From DATARH01 sp035534535 (lineage in GTDB: Bacteria > Pseudomonadota > Alphaproteobacteria > ATCC43930 > CGMCC-115725): a stretch of 14,712 bases of DNA. A program made the position numbers and the translations under genes. The notes beneath the pieces are model-generated. The model ran no database searches. It saw nothing but the letters and a program-made list of their open reading frames with translations, and was not told where the DNA came from. Below are positions 6,078 to 14,679 of this stretch, piece after piece (position 1 is the stretch's first letter; the number at the start of each line of letters is the position of its first letter). The stretch spans positions 1 through 14,712 of the forward strand of contig DATLRS010000038.1 of the NCBI GenBank assembly GCA_035534535.1. Reading direction: 5' to 3'.

Positions 6078-9000
6078 TTGACGAGCAGGATTGACGCCAG
6101 GAAAGCGGAACATATCCGCGATGCCCAGGACTTGACCGACCATCTGACCGACCATCTGGCCGACCATCTGGCCGATCATCTGGCCGATCATCGGGGCGAC
6201 CAACGGGCCGACCAACGGGGCGATGTGGCAGGACGCGCGGCGCTGCGGCGTTTTATCGCCGCGATGTACGCGCATGTGCCACCGAGCGACGTCGCCGCCC
6301 GCTCGCCCGCTGATCTGTGCAGCGCGGCGCTGGCGCTGTGGCGCTTCGCCGCCCGCCGCCCGCCCGGCAGCGCCAGGCTGCGGGTATACAACCCCGGCAG
6401 CGCGGCGCATGGCTGGTCCTCGCCGCACACGATCATCGAGATCGTCAACGACGACATGCCGTTCCTCGTCGCTTCGGTGATGGCGGCGGTCAACCAGAGC
6501 GGACGGCAGGTGCGGCTGGCGATCCACCCGGTCCTGCGCGTCGCGCGCGAGGCTGACGGCTCGCTCGTCGGGCTCGATCCGCCGCAGGGTGGCTCGCCCG
6601 AATCGTGGATGCAGATCGAGATTTCGCGCGAGCCGCATGCCGGCGACCGCGAGGCGCTCGCCAGCCGGCTCGCCGCCGCCCTGGTCGATGTCCGCCGCGC
6701 GGTGGCGGACTGGCCGGCGATGCGGGCGACGCTGCGGGCGATCGTCGGCGAACTGCGCGAGGTGCCACCGCCGCTGCCGCCGGACGAGATCGCCGAGGGG
6801 GTGGATTTCCTGCGCTGGCTCGACGACGACTATTTCACCTATCTCGGCTTTCGCGATTATCCCGTCCCCGGCAGCCCCGGCGCCGCCAATGCCGCCGCCG
6901 GCGCTGGCCGGCCGGCGCTCGGGATCCTCGCCGAGCCGGTCTATTCGGTGTTCGGCGGGCTGCGCGATTTCGCGGCGCTGCCGCCCGACGTGCAGCAGTT
7001 CGTGCGCCGCCGCGAGCTGTTGATCGTCGCCAAGACCGATCGGCGCTCGACCGTGCATCGCGCCGCCCACATGGACGCGATCGGCATTCGCCGCTTCGAC
7101 GCGAGCGGCGCGGTCGTCGGGGTGCGCCTCTTTCTCGGCCTCTTCACCTCGGACGCCTACAACAGCCGTTGCGACGCGATCCCGCTGTTGCGGCACAAGG
7201 TGCGGCGCACGATGGAGCGGGCCGAACTGGCCCCCGAAAGCCATGACGGCAAGGCGCTGGCTCACATCCTCGAAACCTTGCCGCGCGATGAATTGTTCCA
7301 GATCACCGAGGACGAGCTGTTCGACACCGCGATCGGCATCCTCAACCTGCAGCAGCGGCAGCGCGTCGCCCTGTTCGTGCGCCGCGACCCGCTCGAGCGC
7401 TTTGTCTCGTGCCTCGTCTATGTGCCGCGCGAGCGCTACGACACGCGCCTGCGCGAGAGTTTTGCGGCGATCCTCGCAAGAGCGTTCGACGGCACCGTCA
7501 CCGATTTCTACGCGCATCTCGACGAGGCGGTAGAGGCGCGGGTGCAGTTCGTCGTCCGGGTCACCCGCGGCGCCGTGCCGCCGGTTGATGTGGCCTGCCT
7601 CGAACAGCAACTCGCCGAGGCCGCGCACGGCTGGTCGGATCGGGTCGCGGCGGCAGCTGCCGCCGCCTTTGGCGAAGCGTCCGGCAGCGCCCGGCTGCAC
7701 CGGCTGAAGGCGTTCCCGGTCGCCTATCAGGCGCGCACCGCGCCGGATCAGGCGATCCTCGACCTCCCCCGCATCGAGGCGGCGCTCGCCGGATCGCCGC
7801 TCGAAGCCGCGTTGCATTCGCGCCCGACGAGCGGCGAAGACGGCGCCCGCGCCGGACTGCGGCTCTACCGCCAAGGCGAACCGGTCGCCCTGTCGGATGT
7901 CTTGCCGATCCTCGAAAATCTCGGGCTGCGCATCATCGCCGAGGAGCCGTTCCGGATCGACAGCGCCGCGGGTCGCGCCGTGTGGATCCACGAATTCAGC
8001 CTGGGTTCGGGCGGTCTTCCGGCGGCGCTTTCCGCTGCGCTGTGCCGCCGCTTCGAGGAAGCGCTGTTCGCGGTGTGGAGCGGCACGGTCGAGAATGACG
8101 GGTTCAACCGGCTGGTGCTCGCCGCCGGCCTGTCGGCGCGCCAGACCACCATCCTGCGGCTCTATTGCAAGGTGCTGCGCCAGGCCGGCTTCGGTTTCAG
8201 CCAGAGCTACATGGAAGACACGCTGGCGCAGCACGGGCCGATCGCACGCCGCCTGGTGCGGCTGTTCGAGCATCGCTTCGACCCGACGCGCGGGTCGCAT
8301 GATACGGCGGGCGAGGTGGCCGCGATCGAACACGCGCTCGACGCGGTCGAGAGCCTCGACGAAGACCGCATCCTGCGGGCCTACCTGACGCTGATCTCGC
8401 GCAGCGAGCGCACCAACCACTACCAGAGGCTGCCGTCGGGCGAGCCGAAACCGGCGTTGGCCGTCAAGCTCGCCTCGCACGCGATCGACCTGTTGCCGCT
8501 GCCCCGGCCGCTTTACGAGATTTACGTCTACAGCCCGCGCGTCGAGGGCGTGCACATGCGGGCCGGCAAGGTGGCGCGCGGCGGCATCCGCTGGTCCGAC
8601 CGCAAGGAGGATTTCCGCACCGAGATCCTCGGCCTGATGAAGGCGCAGACGGTCAAGAACGCAGTCATCATACCGGTCGGCTCAAAGGGCGGCTTTGTCA
8701 TGAAGCGCCCGCCCGCCCTGGGCAGCCCCAACTACCGCGAGCAGTACGCGGCAGAGGGCGTCGAGTGCTACAAGATCCTGATCCGCGGCCTGCTCGACCT
8801 CACCGACAACATCGTCGCCGCCAACGGCGCTGCCAACGGCGCTGCCAACGGCGCTGGCAACGGCGCTGGTCGGCACCAGATCGTGCCGCCGCCCGCCGTC
8901 GTGCGCCACGATGGCGACGATCCCTATCTCGTGGTCGCCGCCGACAAGGGCACCGCAACCTTCTCCGACATCGCCAACGGCATTGCCGAGGAATACGGCT

Positions 9001-11036
9001 TCTGGCTGGGCGACGCGTTCGCCTCGGGCGGCTCGCACGGCTACGACCACAAGGCGATGGGCATCACCTCGCGCGGCGCGTGGGAGCTGATCAAGCGGCA
9101 TTTCCGCGAACTCGGCCGCGACATCCAGACGAGCGCGTTCACCGTCGTCGGGGTCGGCGACATGTCGGGCGACGTGTTCGGCAACGGCATGCTGCAATCG
9201 CGCCATACCCGCCTCCTCGCCGCGTTCAACCATCTGCATCTGTTCATCGATCCCGACCCGGACCCGGCGGTGAGCTTTGCCGAGCGCCAGCGCCTGTTCC
9301 GCCTGCCGCGGTCGAGCTGGACCGATTACGACCGCGCGCTGATCTCGCCGGGCGGCGGCGTCTTCGACCGCGCCCTGAAGGCGATCCCCATCAGTGCCGA
9401 GCTGCGCCGCGTGTTCGGCATCGCCGAAGACCACCTGACCCCGGCCGAACTGATCCGCCATTTGCTGACCGCCGAGGTCGATCTCTTGTTCTTCGGCGGC
9501 ATCGGCACCTTCGTCAAGGCGCAGGGCGAGAGCCACGCCGAGGTCGGCGACCGCGCCAACGACGCCATGCGCGTCGACGGTGAGGCGCTGCGCGCCCGGA
9601 TCGTCGGCGAGGGCGCCAATCTCGGCGTCACCCAGCAGGGGCGCGTCGCCTATGCGCTGCACGGCGGGCGGATCGACACCGACGCGATCGATAATTCGGC
9701 CGGCGTCTCGATGTCGGATCACGAGGTCAACATCAAGATCCTGCTGGGCGGCGCGATCGCGGCCGGAACCCTCGGCCATCAGGAACGCGACCCGTTGCTG
9801 GCGCAGATGGCCGACGACGTCGCGGCGCTGGTGCTGCGCGACAACACTATGCAGGGCGCGGCGCTGTCGGTCGCCGAGGCGGGCGGCGCGGCGGACCCGT
9901 CCGGCGCGCTCGACCGCCAGAGCCGGCTGATCCGCGACCTCGAACGATCGGGGCGGCTCAATCGCGCCCTCGAATTCCTGCCCGACGACGAGACACTGGC
10001 CGCCCGCGCCGCGGCGCGCCGCGGCCTGACGCGGCCGGAACTGGCGGTCTTGCTCGCCTATGCCAAGATGTCGCTCGATGAGGAACTGCTCGCCTCCGAC
10101 CTGCCGGATCAGCCCGAGCTTGCCGGCGACTTGCGCGACTATTTCCCGGCGGCGCTGCGCCAGCGCTTTGCGGCGCAGCTCGCCGCCCACCCGCTGCACC
10201 GCGAGATCATCGCGACGGCGATCGCCAACGATCTCGTCAACCGCGCCGGCCTGACCTTCATCCACGATCTGCGCGCGCGTACCGGGCGCGAGGCGCCGGA
10301 GATCGCGCGCAGCTACCGGATCGTCCGCGACGCGTTCGCGCTGCCGCCGTTGTGGGCGGCGATCGAGGCGCTCGACAATCGCGTCGCGGCCGGCGTGCAG
10401 AGCGCGATGCTGCTCGATATCGCCGGCGTCGTCGAACATGCGGCGGCCTGGCTGCTGCGCGCCAACCGGCTCGACCTCGGGCGCGAGACGGCCCGCTTTG
10501 CGCCGGCCGTCCGGCATCTCGCCGAAATCATCGCCGAGCTGTTGCCGGCCGGCGAGCGGGCCTTGCTCGACGAGCGCACAGCGCGTCTGGCCAATGCCGG
10601 CGTGCCGCTACCGCTGGCGGCGCGGGTCGGCGGGGTGATCTTCCTGACGACGAGCTTGGAGGTCGGCGAACTGGCCGAGCGCACAGCCCAGCCGATCGAC
10701 CGCGCGGCGCGCGTCTTTTATGGGGCGGGGGCGCGTTTTGCCCTCGACGAGATGCGCGATGCGGCGCGCCGCCTGCCGGCCGAGACGCCGTGGCAGAAGG
10801 CGGCGGTCGAAACCTTGATCGACGATTTCTACGCGTTGCAGACCGGCTTTGCCGAACAGGCGCTGGCCGCCGCCGGCGCCGAGGGGGCCGCCGATCCGCT
10901 CGCCGCCTGGGCGGCGAGCCATGCCGCGCAATGCGCCCCGGCCGAAGCGATCGCCGCCGAATTGCGCGCCACCGCGCTGCCCGACCTGGCGATGCTCGTC
11001 GTCGCCGGCCGGCAATTGCGGCAGGCGCTCGGGTGA
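6078..11036 (+). CDS. gdhB: NAD-specific glutamate dehydrogenase, large (180-kDa) class
   Basis: Oxidatively deaminates glutamate to 2-oxoglutarate and ammonia with NAD, mainly catabolic, cytoplasmic, probably multimeric. From the TTG start it is about 1652 residues, matching the 1600-1650 of this class. The long N-terminal half carries regulatory ACT-like segments typical of the family. The catalytic half includes KVARGGIRWSDRKEDFRTEI (about 832-851), VGSKGGFVMKR with the predicted catalytic Lys870, DPYLVVAADKGTATFSD, and FWLGDAFASGGSHGYDHK. The NAD-binding glycine motif VVGVGDMSGDVFGNG starts near 1023. Oddities are a (L-T/A-D-H) repeat at residues 19-49 and an Asn-Gly-Ala repeat at 915-930, both lineage-looking insertions. 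The stop lies three bases from the stop of a convergent gene. The gene symbol (gdhB, gdhZ or gdh2 in different species) is by family analogy. No frameshift is seen. Confidence 0.95.
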   Translation: MTSRIDARKAEHIRDAQDLTDHLTDHLADHLADHLADHRGDQRADQRGDVAGRAALRRFIAAMYAHVPPSDVAARSPADLCSAALALWRFAARRPPGSARLRVYNPGSAAHGWSSPHTIIEIVNDDMPFLVASVMAAVNQSGRQVRLAIHPVLRVAREADGSLVGLDPPQGGSPESWMQIEISREPHAGDREALASRLAAALVDVRRAVADWPAMRATLRAIVGELREVPPPLPPDEIAEGVDFLRWLDDDYFTYLGFRDYPVPGSPGAANAAAGAGRPALGILAEPVYSVFGGLRDFAALPPDVQQFVRRRELLIVAKTDRRSTVHRAAHMDAIGIRRFDASGAVVGVRLFLGLFTSDAYNSRCDAIPLLRHKVRRTMERAELAPESHDGKALAHILETLPRDELFQITEDELFDTAIGILNLQQRQRVALFVRRDPLERFVSCLVYVPRERYDTRLRESFAAILARAFDGTVTDFYAHLDEAVEARVQFVVRVTRGAVPPVDVACLEQQLAEAAHGWSDRVAAAAAAAFGEASGSARLHRLKAFPVAYQARTAPDQAILDLPRIEAALAGSPLEAALHSRPTSGEDGARAGLRLYRQGEPVALSDVLPILENLGLRIIAEEPFRIDSAAGRAVWIHEFSLGSGGLPAALSAALCRRFEEALFAVWSGTVENDGFNRLVLAAGLSARQTTILRLYCKVLRQAGFGFSQSYMEDTLAQHGPIARRLVRLFEHRFDPTRGSHDTAGEVAAIEHALDAVESLDEDRILRAYLTLISRSERTNHYQRLPSGEPKPALAVKLASHAIDLLPLPRPLYEIYVYSPRVEGVHMRAGKVARGGIRWSDRKEDFRTEILGLMKAQTVKNAVIIPVGSKGGFVMKRPPALGSPNYREQYAAEGVECYKILIRGLLDLTDNIVAANGAANGAANGAGNGAGRHQIVPPPAVVRHDGDDPYLVVAADKGTATFSDIANGIAEEYGFWLGDAFASGGSHGYDHKAMGITSRGAWELIKRHFRELGRDIQTSAFTVVGVGDMSGDVFGNGMLQSRHTRLLAAFNHLHLFIDPDPDPAVSFAERQRLFRLPRSSWTDYDRALISPGGGVFDRALKAIPISAELRRVFGIAEDHLTPAELIRHLLTAEVDLLFFGGIGTFVKAQGESHAEVGDRANDAMRVDGEALRARIVGEGANLGVTQQGRVAYALHGGRIDTDAIDNSAGVSMSDHEVNIKILLGGAIAAGTLGHQERDPLLAQMADDVAALVLRDNTMQGAALSVAEAGGAADPSGALDRQSRLIRDLERSGRLNRALEFLPDDETLAARAAARRGLTRPELAVLLAYAKMSLDEELLASDLPDQPELAGDLRDYFPAALRQRFAAQLAAHPLHREIIATAIANDLVNRAGLTFIHDLRARTGREAPEIARSYRIVRDAFALPPLWAAIEALDNRVAAGVQSAMLLDIAGVVEHAAAWLLRANRLDLGRETARFAPAVRHLAEIIAELLPAGERALLDERTARLANAGVPLPLAARVGGVIFLTTSLEVGELAERTAQPIDRAARVFYGAGARFALDEMRDAARRLPAETPWQKAAVETLIDDFYALQTGFAEQALAAAGAEGAADPLAAWAASHAAQCAPAEAIAAELRATALPDLAMLVVAGRQLRQALG
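6132..6224 (+). repeat. 12-bp coding tandem repeat at the glutamate dehydrogenase N-terminus
   Basis: Eight 12-base units (the last truncated to 9) run from TTGACCGACCAT through CTGGCCGATCAT to CGGGGCGACCAA. They encode LTDH, LTDH, LADH, LADH, LADH, RGDQ, RADQ, RGD. Units 4 and 5 are identical. The array lies before the first conserved block (FIAAMYAHVPPSD), so it adds a charged, probably helical or flexible N-terminal tail. Confidence 0.9.
8820..8870 (+). repeat. 12-bp coding tandem repeat in the catalytic half of glutamate dehydrogenase
   Basis: Three exact copies of GCCAACGGCGCT, then GGCAACGGCGCT and GGT, encode (ANGA)x3-GNGA-G. It sits between LLDLTDNIVA and the conserved HQIVPPPAVVRHDGDDPYL, a loop where other family members usually have only a short connector. 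Likely a solvent-exposed flexible linker expanded by slippage. Confidence 0.9.
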
Positions 11037-11039
11037 TCG

Positions 11040-11804
11040 CTACGCCTTGCCGGGATGCATGCCGGCGCGCTGCGGCAGCAGCAGGATGCAGCCGACGATG
11101 AAGACGGCGATAAATGCGGAGGCGATCGGACGGCTCAGATCGAGCCCGCCATGCCGCAGCGGCTTGTCGAGGAAATCGCCGACCGTGGCGCCCAGCGGCC
11201 GGGTCAGGATGAACGCCGCCCAAAACAGAAAAACCCGCGACAGATCGCTCCGGTAATAGGCAATCGCCAGCACCGCCAGGCCGGCGGCGAACACCAGCGC
11301 ACCGCCGGCATAGCCGAGGCCCGTCGTATCGGCCATCCAGTCGCCGAGTGCGGTGCCGAGCGTCTGGGAAAAGGTGATCGCCAGCCAATAGAAGGCCTCG
11401 ACTTTGGGGGTATTGACCGTCGCCACCGAAATCGAGCCGAGCGACCAGTACCACAGGGCGAGCACCGCCAGGAGGCAGATGAACAGGAGCGACGACCCGC
11501 CCGAATAGCCGATCCCCAAAGACCGGTCGGCGAAATCGGCCATCGTCGTCCCGGCGGTGGTGGACGCCACGATCGTCACCCAGTACAGAAACGGATGGAA
11601 CTTCTTCGCGGCTGTCTGGACCACGACCAGCACCACCAGCAGCGTCAGAAAGATCGCGGTGCCGACCAGATAGCCCCAATTCAGCGTCATCGTCACGGTG
11701 TCGCCGCCGGTCTCGCCGAGGGTCGTGGCGGCGATCTTGATGATCCAGAAAACCAGGGTGACTTCCGGAACCTTGCTCAACAGCTGCTCCCGCGCGTTCT
11801 GCAT
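11040..11804 (-). CDS. DUF347 (COG4705-type) multipass membrane protein
   Basis: A 254-residue integral membrane protein made of four internal repeats, each with an aromatic pair then a T-x-G-...-D motif: FWIIKIAATTLGETGGD (19-35), YWVTIVASTTAGTTMADFADR (about 74-94), YWLAITFSQTLGTALGDWMADT (about 139-160) and FWAAFILTRPLGATVGDFLDK (about 194-214). Repeats 2 and 3 are each followed by LG(I/L)GY(S/A)GG. About eight hydrophobic segments are visible. This is the DUF347 arrangement. The conserved in-membrane Thr/Gly/Asp pattern suggests a transport or ion-related role, but no substrate can be assigned. The ATG has only a weak AAGG upstream. Convergent with glutamate dehydrogenase (three bases between stops), and divergent from the hydantoinase gene. 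Confidence 0.9.
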   Translation of the reverse strand: MQNAREQLLSKVPEVTLVFWIIKIAATTLGETGGDTVTMTLNWGYLVGTAIFLTLLVVLVVVQTAAKKFHPFLYWVTIVASTTAGTTMADFADRSLGIGYSGGSSLLFICLLAVLALWYWSLGSISVATVNTPKVEAFYWLAITFSQTLGTALGDWMADTTGLGYAGGALVFAAGLAVLAIAYYRSDLSRVFLFWAAFILTRPLGATVGDFLDKPLRHGGLDLSRPIASAFIAVFIVGCILLLPQRAGMHPGKA

Positions 11805-11944
11805 GCCGTGTTGCCTTTTCCCGTCGGCGTTGTGCGGCGTCTCAGCCTATCCCACACTGCGGCAGAAATACGGCCGGTGCGACGCGCGGGTGTCATCGCG
11901 GCGTCGCCGTCTCAGCATTCGCGATGCAGCGATGGCCGTGCTGG

Positions 11945-11953
11945 TGATAGAAT
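11945..11953 (+). promoter_or_regulatory. Candidate extended -10 promoter for hyuB
   Basis: TGATAGAAT gives a TGn extension plus TAGAAT, a 5/6 match to TATAAT, about 80 bases before the ATG of the hydantoinase gene. There is no good -35 hexamer at 16-18 bases, consistent with an extended -10 promoter. It lies in the 229-bp divergent gap 11805-12033, which shows no other clear gene. Confidence 0.35.
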
Positions 11954-12033
11954 GGCGGCCGATGGTCCGACCCGCGCGGTTTCCTGATCGATGGGCCGTG
12001 CTCGGATGCTGTCGCTGATAAGACGGAGGCCGC

Positions 12034-13770
12034 ATGCTGTCCCGACCCAACACCGCGCTGTCGCAGATCCATTTGCAGATCATGTGGTCGCGGCTGATCG
12101 CCGTCGTCGAGGAGCAGGCGCAAACGCTGATGCGCACCGCCTTTTCGACGACCGTGCGCGAGGCCGGCGATCTGTCGGCGGGCGTCTTCGACGGCGACGG
12201 CAACATGCTGGCGCAGGCGGTCACCGGCACTCCCGGCCACGTCAATTCGATGGCCGCTGCGGTCAAGCATTTCCTCGCCGCCTTCCCGCTCGACACGATG
12301 AAGGCGGGCGACCACTACATCACCAACGACCCGTGGCTGACCTGCGGCCATCTGCATGATCTGACAGTCGTCAGCCCGAGCTTTTTGCGCGGGCGCCCGG
12401 TCGGCCTCTTCGCCTCGACCGTGCATGTCGTCGATATCGGCGGGCTCGGGATGGGGCCGGACGGCCGCCAGGTGTTCGAGGAGGGGCTGGCGATCCCGCT
12501 GATGCCGCTGGCCCGCGAAGGCCGCATCAACGAGGATCTGATGCGCGTCGTGCGCGCCAATGTGCGCGAGCCGCTGCAGGTCGAGGGCGATATCTACGCG
12601 CTGGCCGCCTGCAACGACGAAGGCAGCCGCCGCCTCGTCGACATGATGGAGGAGTTCGGCCTCGCCAATCTCGACCGATTGGGCGAACACATCATCGAAA
12701 CCTCGCGCCAGGCGACCATCGCGGCGATCGCCGAACTGGCGCCCGGGCGCTACCGGAACAGCCTGACGATGGACGGCTACGACCGGCCGCTGACGCTCGC
12801 CGCCGAGATGACGATCGGGCCCGACAACATCCATGTCGACTATGCCGGCACCTCGCCCGCCAGCGCCTTCGGCATCAATGTCGTGATGAACTACACGCTG
12901 GCCTACACCGCGTTCGGCGTCAAATGCCTGGTCGCTCCCGAGGTGCCGAACAACGCCGGCTCGTTGGCGCCGATCACCGCGAGCGCGCCCGAGGGTTGCC
13001 TCCTCAACGTCAAGCGGCCGCGCGCCGTCGCGGCGCGGCACACGGTCGGGCACATGCTGCCCGATGTCGTGTTCGGCTGCCTGCATCAGGTGATGGCGGG
13101 CGGCGTCCCGGCCGAGGGTGCCTCCTCCTTATGGAACCCGCAGATCTACGGCGGCGGCGATGTCGAGGACGAACGCGGCGCCGCGGACACCGGCGACATG
13201 CCGGCGTTCAGCACGGTCATCTTCCACTGCGGCGGCACCGGCGCGCGGCCCGGCAAGGACGGGCTCGACGTGACCGCGTTTCCCTCGGGCGTCCGGACGA
13301 TCCCGGTCGAGGCCACCGAATCGGTGGCGCCGGTGATGTTCCGGCGCCGCGAGTTCCGCGAAGGCTCGGGCGGCGCCGGCCGCTTCCGCGGCGGGCTCGG
13401 CCAGATCATCGAGCTGGGCGGCGCCGACGGCATCCCGGTCGCGATGCTGTGCAATTTCGAGCGCATCAACAATCCCGCCCGCGGCCGCGACGGCGGCGGC
13501 ACCGGCGCGCCCGGCATGGTGTCGCTGATCTCCGGCAAGCCGATCCGCTCGAAGGGGAGGCAGACGGTATCAGGCGGCGATTTCATTCGGCTCGAACTGC
13601 CGGGTGGCGGCGGCTTTGGGCCGCCCGCTGAGCGCGATGCCGAGCAGGTCGCCGCCGATGTTGCCGACGGGCTGATCACGCGCGCGACAGCCGCACGCGA
13701 CTACCGCGTGGCGCTCGCCGCCGACGGCACGCTCGACCGCGCCGCGACGACGCGATTGCGCGGGGCGTGA
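12034..13770 (+). CDS. hyuB: Hydantoinase B / 5-oxoprolinase-type subunit (HyuB)
   Basis: A 578-residue HyuB-family protein. In the known enzymes HyuB works with the ATP-binding HyuA subunit to open five-membered lactam or imide rings (N-methylhydantoin, 5-oxoproline and relatives) in the cytoplasm. Recognisable blocks are REAGDLSAGVFDGDGNMLAQ (43-62), GHVNSM, the metal-site-like stretch NDPW..CGHLHDLT (98-111), STVHVVDIGG (128-137), and late in the protein the block FRRREFREGSGGAGRFRGG. The C-terminal LELPGGGGFGPPAERD is typical of the family ending. GGAGG precedes the ATG by four bases, supporting the start. Length is normal for a stand-alone HyuB. No hyuA lies on either side within the window, so the partner must be elsewhere or this copy works alone. 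It overlaps the next gene by one base (TGATG). The exact substrate is unknown. Confidence 0.92.
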   Translation: MLSRPNTALSQIHLQIMWSRLIAVVEEQAQTLMRTAFSTTVREAGDLSAGVFDGDGNMLAQAVTGTPGHVNSMAAAVKHFLAAFPLDTMKAGDHYITNDPWLTCGHLHDLTVVSPSFLRGRPVGLFASTVHVVDIGGLGMGPDGRQVFEEGLAIPLMPLAREGRINEDLMRVVRANVREPLQVEGDIYALAACNDEGSRRLVDMMEEFGLANLDRLGEHIIETSRQATIAAIAELAPGRYRNSLTMDGYDRPLTLAAEMTIGPDNIHVDYAGTSPASAFGINVVMNYTLAYTAFGVKCLVAPEVPNNAGSLAPITASAPEGCLLNVKRPRAVAARHTVGHMLPDVVFGCLHQVMAGGVPAEGASSLWNPQIYGGGDVEDERGAADTGDMPAFSTVIFHCGGTGARPGKDGLDVTAFPSGVRTIPVEATESVAPVMFRRREFREGSGGAGRFRGGLGQIIELGGADGIPVAMLCNFERINNPARGRDGGGTGAPGMVSLISGKPIRSKGRQTVSGGDFIRLELPGGGGFGPPAERDAEQVAADVADGLITRATAARDYRVALAADGTLDRAATTRLRGA

Positions 13771-14525
13771 TGAGCGCAGACGATACAACCCACATGACCG
13801 ACCTCCCGCGCGCCATCCTGCTCGATCTCGACGACACGATCATATCGGCGTTCGGCCAGTCGGCCGGACAGTGGCAGCGCGTCGTCGCCGAGTTCGCCGA
13901 CCGGCTCGAGCCGCACCCGCCGGCCGACGTGATCGCTGCGATCGACGCCTTTTCACGCCATTTGTGGGCCGACCAGGACCGCCACAAGGATTGGCGCCAC
14001 CGCATCGGCGAGGCACGTCGCCACATCGTCGCGAATGGGTTGGCCCAGCTTGCCGCTGCCGGCGGCCACGCAGCGCCGCCGCGCGAGGTCTGCGATGCGA
14101 TCGCCGACCGGTTCAACGAGATCCACGACGCCGAATTGCGCATGTTTCCGGGGGCGCATGAAACGCTCGACCGGCTGAAGGAGATGGGCGTCAAGCTCGC
14201 GCTCGTCACCAACGGCGCGGCCGCGCCGCAGCGCAGGAAGGTCGAGCGCTTTGCCCTGGAGCACCGCTTCGACCACATCCAGATCGAAGGCGAGCACGGC
14301 TTCGGCAAGCCCGAGGAGCAGGCCTACCGGCATGCCCTCGCTTCGCTCGGCGTCGCGGCGCGCGAGACCTGGATGGTCGGCGACAATCTCGAATGGGAAG
14401 TCGTCGCGCCGCAGCGGCTCGGCATCTATGCGATCTGGTATGACGGCTATGCCGCGGGCCTGCCGCCCGGTACGCCGGTCCGCCCCGACCGCATCATCTG
14501 CTCGCTGCCGGAACTGCTCGGGTAG
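13770..14525 (+). CDS. HAD-superfamily phosphatase-like hydrolase
   Basis: A 251-residue cytoplasmic HAD hydrolase with a helical cap between motifs I and II. Motif I is ILLDLDDTI with nucleophile Asp19 and acid/base Asp21. Motif II Thr147 is in LALVTNG, motif III Lys180 is in FGKPEEQAY, and motif IV is MVGDNLEWEV with Asp205. The family's second acidic residue is here Glu210 instead of Asp. Most such proteins are small-molecule phosphatases (phosphoglycolate, nucleotide or sugar phosphates); the substrate is not readable. The start chosen is the ATG that overlaps the hyuB stop (TGATG), indicating translational coupling. A GTG one codon earlier (13767) and an ATG at 13794 are alternatives. 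The 13794 start would begin at MTDLPRAILLD but lacks a clear Shine-Dalgarno. Its job with HyuB is not obvious. Confidence 0.92.
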   Translation: MSADDTTHMTDLPRAILLDLDDTIISAFGQSAGQWQRVVAEFADRLEPHPPADVIAAIDAFSRHLWADQDRHKDWRHRIGEARRHIVANGLAQLAAAGGHAAPPREVCDAIADRFNEIHDAELRMFPGAHETLDRLKEMGVKLALVTNGAAAPQRRKVERFALEHRFDHIQIEGEHGFGKPEEQAYRHALASLGVAARETWMVGDNLEWEVVAPQRLGIYAIWYDGYAAGLPPGTPVRPDRIICSLPELLG

Positions 14526-14598
14526 CGATCTTCGTCACGCGGAGGATCGTCGCCCGGTTCGGTCACGTCTGCTCTTCCATTACCGACACGGATTTTGC

Positions 14599-14613
14599 GG
14601 TGCCGCAGGCACC
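14599..14613 (+). terminator. Short perfect hairpin after HAD gene
   Basis: GGTGCC, GCA, GGCACC forms a perfect 6-bp stem with a 3-base loop, 73 bases after the HAD stop. TTGCGG follows and TTTT precedes, so it lacks the T-tract of a standard intrinsic terminator. The rest of the gap 14526-14679 shows no other clear signal. Confidence 0.25.
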
Positions 14614-14679
14614 TTGCGGAAGCGTCCGCCGGGTGCTCTCATCGCGTCCGCGACAAGAAAAGAACAGCGGGGTGAGGAA

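Noticed and set aside
5862..8555. An 897-codon open frame on the minus strand opposite the start of glutamate dehydrogenase
   Set aside because: Low-complexity Arg/Gly/Ala/Asp composition with no recognisable domain, and it runs across the cyclase start and the divergent promoter. It is explained by GC-rich codon bias of the real gene.
8682..10517. A 611-codon minus-strand open frame opposite the GDH catalytic half
   Set aside because: It mirrors the strongly conserved GDH sequence. No family motif, no plausible ribosome site noted.
11893..13086. A 397-codon minus-strand open frame opposite hyuB
   Set aside because: Antisense to clearly conserved HyuB motifs; Asp/Arg/His-rich shadow composition without domains.
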